Positions 1 to 6,250 are shown, counted from the first letter of the stretch. The stretch: DNA of 6,251 nt from an uncultured Oscillibacter sp. (GCA_905233795.1 CAJOFP010000060.1:1-6251), one strand, 5' to 3'. Program-made: numbers and translations. The notes: generated from the sequence alone by a model not told the origin.

Positions 1-1
1 T

Positions 2-355
2 TTCGGAGAGCCGTCCGCTTTACGCGCTTTTCTTTGCACAGACCTTTCTCTTTCCGTCACGGATATTTTGAACCGTTACGCTTTCAGATGGAAGATTGAA
101 CTCTTCTTTCGTCACGCGAAACAAAAGCTGGCCTTTGACAAATATCAAATTCGCTCTTCCGTGGGGATTCAGCGTTTCTGGCTTCTGATGTCGCTGGCTT
201 ATTTCATCTGTCGCGTGGGTTCCGATACGCCTTTGTCTTTCGAGGACGGATTCATCTTTTTCCAACGAGCCATTCAATCCGAACGCATAAAGTTTATCTA
301 TCAATGCGCTTACGCTCATATCCCTTTGGATCATGTGCTGTCTCTCATCGCTTAA
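2..355 (+). CDS. IS4/IS701-type DDE transposase, C-terminal fragment
   Basis: This is the 3' end of a transposase. The reading frame is open from position 2 to the TAA at 353-355 and its start lies off the window. Around positions 74-118 it reads YAFRWKIELFFRHAK, which fits the Y(2)R(3)E(6)K signature of IS4-family DDE transposases exactly; the E is the third catalytic carboxylate. The signature is preceded by TDLSLSVTDIL and followed by LAFDKYQIRS and a hydrophobic RFWLLMSLAYFIC helix, as is usual at the end of these enzymes. The enzyme would carry out DNA cleavage and strand transfer of its own element. The two catalytic Asp residues would be upstream, so activity cannot be judged. The TTG at 68 could act as a start codon, but the homologous sequence continues upstream of it, so it is not the real start. 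The right end of the IS could not be placed because its left inverted repeat is not in view. Confidence 0.9.
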   Translation, partial: FGEPSALRAFLCTDLSLSVTDILNRYAFRWKIELFFRHAKQKLAFDKYQIRSSVGIQRFWLLMSLAYFICRVGSDTPLSFEDGFIFFQRAIQSERIKFIYQCAYAHIPLDHVLSLIA

Positions 356-357
356 TT

Positions 358-375
358 TTTGTGCATTTTCACAAA
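358..375 (+). terminator. Small hairpin just after the transposase, possible weak terminator
   Basis: TTTGTG (358-363) and CACAAA (370-375) form a 6-bp stem around a 6-nt loop, starting 3 bp after the transposase stop codon. The stem is AT-rich and only TTTGC follows, so termination would be weak at best. It could instead be part of the sub-terminal structure of the insertion sequence. The DNA from here to about 440 is strongly AT-rich, including AAAAATTTTT at 403-412, and holds no ORF with coding character. Confidence 0.3.
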
Positions 376-441
376 TTTGCTCATTTATAGTAATATAAAT
401 ATAAAAATTTTTGATTTCAAACGGATATTTTAGATTTAGCG

Positions 442-470
442 TTGACAGAATCAATATCGCGTTATATAAT
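442..470 (+). promoter_or_regulatory. Perfect-consensus sigma70/sigmaA promoter for the Panacea gene
   Basis: TTGACA at 442-447 and TATAAT at 465-470 are both exact consensus hexamers with the optimal 17-bp spacer. AT-rich DNA upstream (about 376-440) could act as an UP element. Transcription would start near 477, giving a leader of about 60 nt before the ATG at 538. An 8-bp palindrome, ATGATCAT (469-476), overlaps the end of the -10 box and the start region. It could be an operator half-site, for example for autoregulation, but that is speculation. Exact-consensus promoters are uncommon and suggest strong expression unless repressed. Confidence 0.85.
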
Positions 471-537
471 GATCATAGAGTACCGAGACGCTTTGATTAT
501 AATGAAGCGGATGTAAAATGTCTGGGGCGGTGGTTAT

Positions 538-984
538 ATGGTCAGTATTTTTGATGTCGCCGATTGGTTTTTGTGCAAAGAGAGAATGACGCATAAAAAA
601 CTCCAAAAACTGTGCTATTACGCGCAGGCGTGGAGTTGCGCGATTTGTCCGGAGCCGATTAGCGACGCCGTGTTTGAGGCGTGGGTTCACGGTCCGGTAT
701 GCTATGACCTGTATATGAAGTATAAAGACTACGGGTTCGCGTATATCCCGCAGGAAACGCGAAAACCGTCCGTATTCAGCGCGGATGAAAATGATTTTTT
801 AGAGGGCGTCTGGGCTACCTACGGCGACATTTCGGCGAACGCGCTGGAAGCGCTTTCCCATACGGAACCGCCTTGGCAAATCGCCCGCGCCGGTATGGAT
901 TCCGGCGAACACAGTCGGAAGCCGATTTCGCCCCAAGATATGGCGAACTATTACCGGAGTATTTACACAGGCGGCGACGCGTAA
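538..984 (+). CDS. DUF4065/Panacea-domain (SocA/GepA-like) antitoxin-type protein
   Basis: The 148-aa product has the full hallmark pattern of DUF4065 (Panacea, SocA-like) proteins. Near the N-terminus, residues 17-32 read MTHKKLQKLCYYAQAW; EAWVHGPV follows at 47-54, then LYMKYKDYG at 58-66. In the second half are YGDISANALEALSH (95-108) and EPPWQIARAG (110-119). Length and both conserved halves are complete, so the gene looks intact. Known members neutralise diverse toxins. Caulobacter SocA is also a ClpXP adaptor that delivers the toxin SocB for degradation, and phage GepA carries the same domain. The ATG at 538 is chosen because the same frame is closed by a TAA at 514-516. The ribosome site is weak: only GG-rich sequence at 524-533. 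The consensus promoter at 442-470 drives it. No toxin gene is seen beside it: an IS lies upstream and a tape measure gene downstream. Its role here is therefore unknown. It could be an orphan antitoxin, a phage-borne anti-defence factor, or a phage accessory gene. Confidence 0.88.
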   Translation: MVSIFDVADWFLCKERMTHKKLQKLCYYAQAWSCAICPEPISDAVFEAWVHGPVCYDLYMKYKDYGFAYIPQETRKPSVFSADENDFLEGVWATYGDISANALEALSHTEPPWQIARAGMDSGEHSRKPISPQDMANYYRSIYTGGDA

Positions 985-1020
985 AATAGGAAGAAGTTTT
1001 GAGTTTAAATCGCACACGCG

Positions 1021-1053
1021 GCGTTAGATAACGCAAAACAGCGTGTTATTTTG
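1021..1053 (+). terminator. Overlapping inverted repeats after the Panacea gene, possible imperfect terminator
   Basis: Two mutually exclusive hairpins share one arm. GCGTTA (1021-1026) pairs with TAACGC (1029-1034) across a 2-nt gap. ATAACGC (1028-1034) also pairs with GCG-TG-TTAT (1041-1049), a 7-bp stem with a 2-nt bulge and an AAAACA loop, ending in TTATTTTGT. The second has the layout of an intrinsic terminator, but the bulge and short T run make it weak. It would end the Panacea transcript before the tape measure ORF. The rest of 985-1112 holds no recognisable promoter, gene or Shine-Dalgarno sequence. Confidence 0.35.
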
Positions 1054-1112
1054 TCACAGGGTCAGCGGCAAATTCAAATTGCGACCGGTCATCGCTGTTT
1101 GGATTACAGGAT

Positions 1113-4100
1113 TTGGCGGTAAATACGGCTATTACCCCTGTGTTGAACGCGTTGAACGGCGTTTCTTTCAATGGCGCGTCGTCGGATGTTTTAAAATACG
1201 CGGCGGCTCTCAGCGAGTTAAATAAAGCCCAGCAAGCGGCTGTGCTTGTTTCTCACGGATATGAAAAAGCCGAACGAAACAAAGCCCTCGCCATGACGGA
1301 AAATCTTGTCGCCTTAAACGGTCTCACAGCGGCGGAAGCGGCGAAAAAACTCGGTTTGGATGAAGATCGTGTGGCGACGATATTAAATATAAACGCGACG
1401 GAGAGATTAACAGACGCGCAGGTACGCGCTTTAATTACCAGCGGGGCGTTGGAGTCCTCGGAACGCGCGCGAATTATTCAGACGCTTTCTCAGACCGCCG
1501 CGACGGAAAGTCTCACAGCCGCGACGAACCGTCTGAATTTTAGTCTGAAAGCGTCTTTCGCCCTGATGATGTCCAGTCCTATGGGCTGGATTACTTTAAT
1601 CGCCACGCTATTGCCGCTTGTAATCACAGGCGTTACAAAGCTGATTGATTTATATAAAGAATTACACCCGACGCTGGAACAGCTTCAAGACGATTTGAAA
1701 TCTCTTGAAGAAGAGCAGGAAGATTTACAAACGCGGTTAGATGAAAATACTAAGCGTATTGTGGAACTTGTTGATTTGACGGAACGCCGCAAAATATCTC
1801 TTGTGGAACAGGACGAGTTAGAGCGTCTCAAAGAGGAAAATGAGTTATTGGACGCGCAACGCGCAATTCAACAAGGCTTGATTGACGCGCAAAAAGAATT
1901 GACGCGTGAAAAAGCGCGGTCTGAGGCGAAAGATTTTCTTTCGACGCCGCGAAAGTCTTATATTGACAGCGGCGTAAACGGATTTTACAGCGATTTTACA
2001 GGCGAAGCGCAATATAAAGCGACCGACGGCGCCGGTGGTTTATTAAACGCGATTGATTTGTATAATCAGGCGCGGGAACGTCTGAAAACCGCGATTGCGG
2101 ATGAAAATCAACGTGAAATTTCGGCGGCGCAAAAACAGATTGAGAACGCGATTAATAGTATAAAAAATCTCTCTGACGAAGCCGTTTCTATTATGAACGG
2201 TTTAGACAGGAAAAGGGATTCCGCGCTTTATAATAATTTGCGAAAGCTGATTGACGCGGCGGCGATTGCCATTGACAAAGAGGCGTTTTACGCTGAAAAA
2301 CTGGATGATTTAATGGAAAATACCGGTCTTTCGGCGGATGAACTGGCGGAAAAATTCGAGGAATTGTCGAAAGCGTCTGACAGCGATATTGCCCGACTTC
2401 CCCCGGTCTATCATAGATTAAGCGCTTTTATGGAGGAAAGCGGATACGCGGCGGAAGAATTGGCGGCGCATTTTAAAAGTCTGTCGGAAGCGGAAGCGGA
2501 AAATCTGCGTCAGGAAGAAGAACAAGTTACAGAGGCGTTTCAATTAAAAGACGCCATTCAAAGCGTCAGCGAAGTTTATGACGTGTTACAGGCGGCGCAA
2601 AAAGATATATCTGACGCCCAAACGCTTTCCAGTGATACGGTCGCTAAATTATCTGAACTGACGGATGATTATACCAAGTATCTTATTGTCGAAAACGGTC
2701 AGCTTAAACTCAATACGGACGCGCTCAAAGCTCTCGCGGATTTCAGACGCAAAGAGGCGGTCGCGGCGATTGAGGCTGAAATCGCCGCTCTTGATAAAGA
2801 AAAACGCGCTTTACAGGATAATATTCGCCTGTATAACGAAGCGATCAGCCAAAACCGCGATATGGCCGGCAATACGCGCAATATCGTTCAGGCGTATAAT
2901 CGTTTAAACGAAATCGCGGCGGAACAGGAAGATTTAAACGCCCGGTTAAATATCGCGGATACGGTTTTGCAATCCATCGGCGTTGAGACGGAAAATATTA
3001 GAGATACGGTAAAAGATTTGGCGTCCGTGGCGAAAGACGCGTATAGTGATTTTACCGGCGGTATGAAAACGCTGGCGAATATTCAGAAAGAAGTTTCTGA
3101 CGGATTCACGATTTCAACGGAAAAAGCGATTGAATTTGCAAAATCTTTCCCGGAGATTTTAAACGGCGCGAGTAAGTCCGCCAACGGACAAATGACATTA
3201 AGCGCCGATTCCGTACAAAGCGTATTGAAAAACAGATCGGCGGAGTTAAAATCAAATCTTAACAAAGCGATTTCTGATCTGCAATCGGAGTTGTCACGAA
3301 TTGACGGCAAGACCGGCGCGGATGAGATGAAAGATTTAAATGAACAGCTTGCGTTATTAAAATCCCTGCGCGGCATTGATTTTACGGATTTAATCACAGT
3401 TGAGGAAAAGTCGGACAGTCAAAAAACGGTTGAAGAGTATGTCGCGGAAATAAAAGATTTCCGTGAGGCTCTGGAAGCGTTGAGAAAAACGGAAGAATCC
3501 GTCAGCGGGATTCAACAAAAGTTCAGTCATTCCAATGATTTCAGGGAACGGATAGATTTACAGCGTCAGTTAATTTCCGCGTATGACGACGAACGGCGGG
3601 CGATTGTGAATTTAAATCAGGAGCGGCGGGCGTCGATTCAGTCCGGCGTAAAATCATTGCGAAATCTGGGCTTTCAAGTCCGGTATGACGCGCAAAGCGA
3701 TTCGCTCTGGATCGCCAATATGGAGCGTTTGAACCGGTTGACGGCGAAAAACGCCGGGGAATATGAGACGCTTCAAGAGGCGACGAATGCCCTGCGTAAA
3801 GAGACGGAAGATTTAATCCAATCTCTGGAAGATTTGAACGCCGAAAACCGGGAGGCTGTCAACGATTGGAGAGAGTTGGGCTATTCGATTCAGGACGCCG
3901 ACGATGAGATTCAAAAAATTTTATCGGATATTGTAAAAAACGCGTCGGACGCCGTTGGAAATATTCAGGATATATATTCCACGCTTCACAAGGCGCAAGA
4001 CGAATTTCATGAAAACGGATATGTTACGATTGAGACGCTTCAAAGCGTTGTCGCAATGGGGGCGCAATATGTTGTTTATCTCCGGGATGAGAACGGCGAA

Positions 4101-5441
4101 TTGACGGTCAACGAGGAAAGAATCAGAAAAGTCCTTCGCGCCAAGTCTGATTATTTGGCGAAAGAACAGGCGTTAGTCTATCTGGAATCGCTTCAAATCG
4201 CGGCGGAGAAAAATGATCGTATTGAATTAGATAAATTGCTTTACGCCACGGAAAATATCGCTGATAAGACGTGGTATTGGATTCAGGCTAAAATTGAGAA
4301 TCTGTCGCTGTCTGAAAAAGAAAAACGGGCGGCGAAAGAAAATATTGCCGCGTTACAGGAAATGGCGGAATACGCGGCGCGGAGCGTCTACGAGACGGAA
4401 TCCGCGTTGAAAAAGATGATTGAAAGCACGAACGAGGGACTTGACAATCTGCGTTCCGTTTACGATTCTCTTCACGACGCGGCGGACAGTTACGCGGACA
4501 CAGGTTATGTCGCCGTGGACGTGTTACAAAAGTTACTGGAAGCCGGGGCGCAATACGCGTCTTATTTATATGACGAAAACGGTAATTTAGTAATTAATGA
4601 GGAACGAATACGCCGTGTAATCGCGGCGCGGACGGAACAGCTTGCCGTGGAACAGTCGCTTGCGTATATTGAGGCTTTGCGGACCGCGAAAGCGAAAGGC
4701 GCCGCGAGTGAATTGCAAACGCTGTTACATGATACGCGTGAGGCGACGGACGCGACGTGGGGTCTGGTTTACGCGCAATTAAAATTATTAAATTTAAATG
4801 ACAGGCAGTATCAGGCCGCGTTATCGAATATTAACGCGATCCGCGCTCTGGCGGAAAACGCGGCGCGGGGTATCGGCAAAGTGACGACCAGCGTCAAAGA
4901 AGAATTGGCGACGATGAAAAGCGGCATGGATGATATAATCAAATACGTCATGGATATGCTGAAAAGCCGCGTACAGGAAGAAATTGACGGTCTGGAAAAC
5001 GCGAAAAAAGAATACGCGGATATTATTAACAGACAAAAAGAATCTATCCAATTAAAGAAAAAAGAGGCGGATTATCAGAAATCTCTGACGCAAAAAATCC
5101 GTGAGATGGGTAAAATTCAGTCTCAGATTATGGCGTTATCTCTGGATGACAGCCGCGAAGCGAAAGCGCAACGGACAAAGTTAGAAGAATCTCTCGCCGA
5201 TTTGTCGGAAGAACTCGCTGATAAACAGGCGGAACATTCGATTGAAGCCGCCGAAAAAGCGTTGGACGAACAACAGTCAAGCTATGAGGCGGAAAAAGAC
5301 CGGGAAATTCAAATTTTGCAAGACAGCGTTTCCTCCACGGAAAAATTGTATCAGGCGGCGATTAGTTATATCGCGGAAAATTTTGAGACGCTGTATGATG
5401 AGTTATTGCAATGGAATTACGATGTCGGAAAACGCGTATAG
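1113..5441 (+). CDS. Phage tail tape measure protein, main body (N-terminus uncertain, C-terminal domain in the next ORF)
   Basis: Tape measure proteins are long helical proteins that fill the tail tube of siphophages, set tail length and help DNA cross the host envelope. This 1442-aa ORF has an Ala-rich helical start (1-150), a hydrophobic segment at about 158-178 (GWITLIATLLPLVITGVTKL), and a long coiled coil at about 188-275. A short 39-residue-period duplication follows at 401-457. A repeated unit occurs at about 489, 651, 955 and 1117; the last two copies are in tandem with a 162-residue period. A charged coiled coil at about 1290-1400 contains KKKEADYQKSL, then SLDDSREAKAQRTKLEESL, a pattern familiar from Clostridia phage tape measures. 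The ORF ends in YDELLQWNYDVG, where relatives continue into a domain found here in the next frame. It contains no cysteine. The start is doubtful. TTG 1113 has no usable Shine-Dalgarno, and the frame is open back to 1032 without any ATG, so the gene may be 5'-truncated. Confidence 0.88.
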   Translation: MAVNTAITPVLNALNGVSFNGASSDVLKYAAALSELNKAQQAAVLVSHGYEKAERNKALAMTENLVALNGLTAAEAAKKLGLDEDRVATILNINATERLTDAQVRALITSGALESSERARIIQTLSQTAATESLTAATNRLNFSLKASFALMMSSPMGWITLIATLLPLVITGVTKLIDLYKELHPTLEQLQDDLKSLEEEQEDLQTRLDENTKRIVELVDLTERRKISLVEQDELERLKEENELLDAQRAIQQGLIDAQKELTREKARSEAKDFLSTPRKSYIDSGVNGFYSDFTGEAQYKATDGAGGLLNAIDLYNQARERLKTAIADENQREISAAQKQIENAINSIKNLSDEAVSIMNGLDRKRDSALYNNLRKLIDAAAIAIDKEAFYAEKLDDLMENTGLSADELAEKFEELSKASDSDIARLPPVYHRLSAFMEESGYAAEELAAHFKSLSEAEAENLRQEEEQVTEAFQLKDAIQSVSEVYDVLQAAQKDISDAQTLSSDTVAKLSELTDDYTKYLIVENGQLKLNTDALKALADFRRKEAVAAIEAEIAALDKEKRALQDNIRLYNEAISQNRDMAGNTRNIVQAYNRLNEIAAEQEDLNARLNIADTVLQSIGVETENIRDTVKDLASVAKDAYSDFTGGMKTLANIQKEVSDGFTISTEKAIEFAKSFPEILNGASKSANGQMTLSADSVQSVLKNRSAELKSNLNKAISDLQSELSRIDGKTGADEMKDLNEQLALLKSLRGIDFTDLITVEEKSDSQKTVEEYVAEIKDFREALEALRKTEESVSGIQQKFSHSNDFRERIDLQRQLISAYDDERRAIVNLNQERRASIQSGVKSLRNLGFQVRYDAQSDSLWIANMERLNRLTAKNAGEYETLQEATNALRKETEDLIQSLEDLNAENREAVNDWRELGYSIQDADDEIQKILSDIVKNASDAVGNIQDIYSTLHKAQDEFHENGYVTIETLQSVVAMGAQYVVYLRDENGELTVNEERIRKVLRAKSDYLAKEQALVYLESLQIAAEKNDRIELDKLLYATENIADKTWYWIQAKIENLSLSEKEKRAAKENIAALQEMAEYAARSVYETESALKKMIESTNEGLDNLRSVYDSLHDAADSYADTGYVAVDVLQKLLEAGAQYASYLYDENGNLVINEERIRRVIAARTEQLAVEQSLAYIEALRTAKAKGAASELQTLLHDTREATDATWGLVYAQLKLLNLNDRQYQAALSNINAIRALAENAARGIGKVTTSVKEELATMKSGMDDIIKYVMDMLKSRVQEEIDGLENAKKEYADIINRQKESIQLKKKEADYQKSLTQKIREMGKIQSQIMALSLDDSREAKAQRTKLEESLADLSEELADKQAEHSIEAAEKALDEQQSSYEAEKDREIQILQDSVSSTEKLYQAAISYIAENFETLYDELLQWNYDVGKRV
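2313..2483 (+). repeat. Short internal duplication in the tape measure protein, 39-residue period
   Basis: Residues 401-418 (MENTGLSADELAEKFEEL) and 440-457 (MEESGYAAEELAAHFKSL) align without gaps, 39 residues apart. Both are followed by SKASDSD- or SEAEAE-like polar stretches. Similar short helical repeats are common in tape measure proteins and arise by unequal duplication. Confidence 0.6.
2577..2783 (+). repeat. Diverged copy 1 of the tape measure repeat
   Basis: Residues 489-557 start with YDVLQAAQ and reach VENGQL exactly 41 residues after the first Tyr. That spacing matches the two tandem copies further on (YSTLHKAQ to DENGEL, and YDSLHDAA to DENGNL). The shared frame is Y..L..A, then an aromatic pair before the ENG turn, then a basic helix. 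This copy is followed by a coiled coil instead of the complete second half of the unit, so it is a partial or strongly diverged copy. Confidence 0.55.
3063..3257 (+). repeat. Diverged copy 2 of the tape measure repeat
   Basis: Residues 651-715 follow the same layout as the other copies: a helix with LANIQKEVSDG, a second helix ending in SFPEIL, then the turn ANGQMTL and a basic helix with VLKNRSAEL. One residue must be inserted relative to the other copies. Similarity is low, so its membership rests on shared order and spacing, not on identity. Confidence 0.45.
3960..4877 (+). repeat. Tandem duplication of a 162-residue tape measure unit (copies 3 and 4)
   Basis: Residues 950-1093 and 1112-1255 are tandem copies with a constant offset of 162 residues (486 bp). 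Tyr955 matches Tyr1117, and the AAR motif at 1088-1090 matches that at 1250-1252, with no insertion or deletion between. By hand I count about 60 identities in 136 aligned positions (about 44 percent). The best-conserved core is GAQY..YL.DENG.L..NEERIR. Each unit is mostly helical with one ENG turn. In phages, adding or losing such units in a tape measure changes tail length, so this is a natural length module. Confidence 0.85.
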
Positions 5442-6165
5442 AGCGGCGCAAAAATACGGCGATTACGTTTCCGCCATGCGGCTGATTGATTCGGATATAC
5501 AGGCCGCGAACGCGACAGGCGAAAATATCACGGTCGGAAAGACAAATCATTCTGAAAAATCGACAAAGCAAGAACAGATTCACGCGATTATATCTGAAAT
5601 GTACGCGAATATGAACGCGCACGGCGGGGCGTTCAGCAGTACAAGCGCGGCGAATAAAAAAGCGCTTAGCAAACGTAATTTAGAGCTTGGCGCGATGTTG
5701 AATGATTTGGGCGTCACGGCATACCGGAGCGAGAACGCGAAAGACTGGGGAACGTGGTACACGGACGGCGGCGTTTTATTGTTTGATAAATACAAGCGTT
5801 ATATTTATCATGACGGCGGAATCGCCGGACAGGATGAGGTTCCCGCTATTTTACAAAAAGGTGAGCTTGTGATTCCCAAAAATCTGGTCTCCACAGTGAT
5901 GGATACGATGACGACGGTTTCAAAATTACAGTCCGCTATGGCGTTCACGCCGCGAAATATCGGCGCGTCGCTGATACGGGCGTTTGATTTCGCGGGAAAT
6001 AAGACCGTGAATAACGTGACGAATAATAACTCGTCGGCGCCGGTTCAAATTACGTTTGGAGATACGGTGATTCACGGCGCGAACGGCGATTCTTTAAGCG
6101 AATATCGCCGGGTTACGGAAAATCTCGCCGACGATTTATTCAAGCGTTTAAATATTAGAAGATAA
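5422..6165 (+). CDS. Phage tail tape measure protein, C-terminal domain encoded as a separate ORF
   Basis: The 247-aa product from ATG 5422 matches the C-terminal end of Firmicutes tape measure proteins. SENAYRAAQKYGDYVSAM (2-19) is the segment that normally follows LLQWNYDVG in the same chain. IHAIISEMYANMNAH (53-67) and LGAMLNDLGV lead to the Gly/Trp-rich DWGTWYTDGGVLLFDKY. YHDGGIAG (129-136) and EVPAILQKGELVIPKN (139-154) form the characteristic Gly-rich segment and K-G-E-x-V motif. The end is Asn-rich (NNVTNNNSS), then a beta-type ITFGDTVIHGA and a final helix. The frame is open further upstream, but that stretch (5242-5421) is basic, contains cysteines and is only the shadow of the larger ORF. 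ATG 5422 has GGA at 5414-5416, 5 nt upstream, and overlaps the large ORF by 20 bp, so translational coupling is possible. A frameshift that split one ancestral gene is the more likely origin. Confidence 0.85.
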   Translation: MSENAYRAAQKYGDYVSAMRLIDSDIQAANATGENITVGKTNHSEKSTKQEQIHAIISEMYANMNAHGGAFSSTSAANKKALSKRNLELGAMLNDLGVTAYRSENAKDWGTWYTDGGVLLFDKYKRYIYHDGGIAGQDEVPAILQKGELVIPKNLVSTVMDTMTTVSKLQSAMAFTPRNIGASLIRAFDFAGNKTVNNVTNNNSSAPVQITFGDTVIHGANGDSLSEYRRVTENLADDLFKRLNIRR

Positions 6166-6197
6166 TAAAGTAATAAAATAATAAAAGAAAAATCAAG

Positions 6198-6250
6198 AAA
6201 ATATCATGACGCGTCACGGCTGTTTTGATTGCGGCGCGTCATGATGTTTT
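6198..6250 (+). terminator. Strong intrinsic terminator after the tape measure ORFs
   Basis: ATCATGACGCG (6203-6213) pairs with CGCGTCATGAT (6235-6245), a perfect 11-bp GC-containing stem. It can be extended by a T-G pair, and AAAA (6198-6201) outside the stem faces TTTT (6247-6250). The loop is about 20 nt. The A run on one side and T run on the other make it likely to work on both strands. The left arm lies within a separate 10-bp palindrome, TGACGCGTCA (6207-6216). It sits 33 bp after the stop of the C-terminal ORF and appears to close the transcription unit. The AT-rich bases between (6166-6197) hold nothing else recognisable. Confidence 0.85.

Noticed and set aside
20..454. A 144-codon open frame on the minus strand covering the transposase end
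   Set aside because: It is antisense to a clearly conserved transposase C-terminus, has no family-like motifs, and its upstream region is the plus-strand promoter area. It is a shadow frame.
502..516. Tiny upstream ORF (MKRM, stop) in the leader of the Panacea gene, and a 23-codon ORF at 518-589 overlapping its start
   Set aside because: Such short frames are expected by chance, have no clear ribosome site, and show no attenuator structure.
1043..1225. A 60-codon plus-strand ORF overlapping the start of the tape measure
   Set aside because: Its product is rich in Arg, Tyr and Cys with no recognisable motif, and most of it overlaps tape measure coding sequence in another frame. It does not resemble a missing tape measure N-terminus.
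5242..5421. N-terminal extension of the C-terminal tape measure ORF
   Set aside because: The 60 extra residues are strongly basic with several Cys and lie entirely within the conserved coiled coil encoded by the large ORF. The homologous sequence begins at about the ATG at 5422.
1113..5441. Large ORF as an SMC-like ATPase or a surface adhesin because of its coiled coils
   Set aside because: There is no Walker A or B motif, signal peptide or cell-wall anchor, while the C-terminal coiled-coil pattern and the following YHDGGIAG / KGELVIP domain are typical of tape measure proteins.
5400..5445. Programmed ribosomal frameshift joining the two tape measure ORFs
   Set aside because: The shift needed is +1 (or -2). 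I see no canonical -1 slippery heptamer in the right phase and no obvious stimulatory structure. Known tail frameshifts occur in the chaperone genes, not here. It is not excluded, but unsupported.
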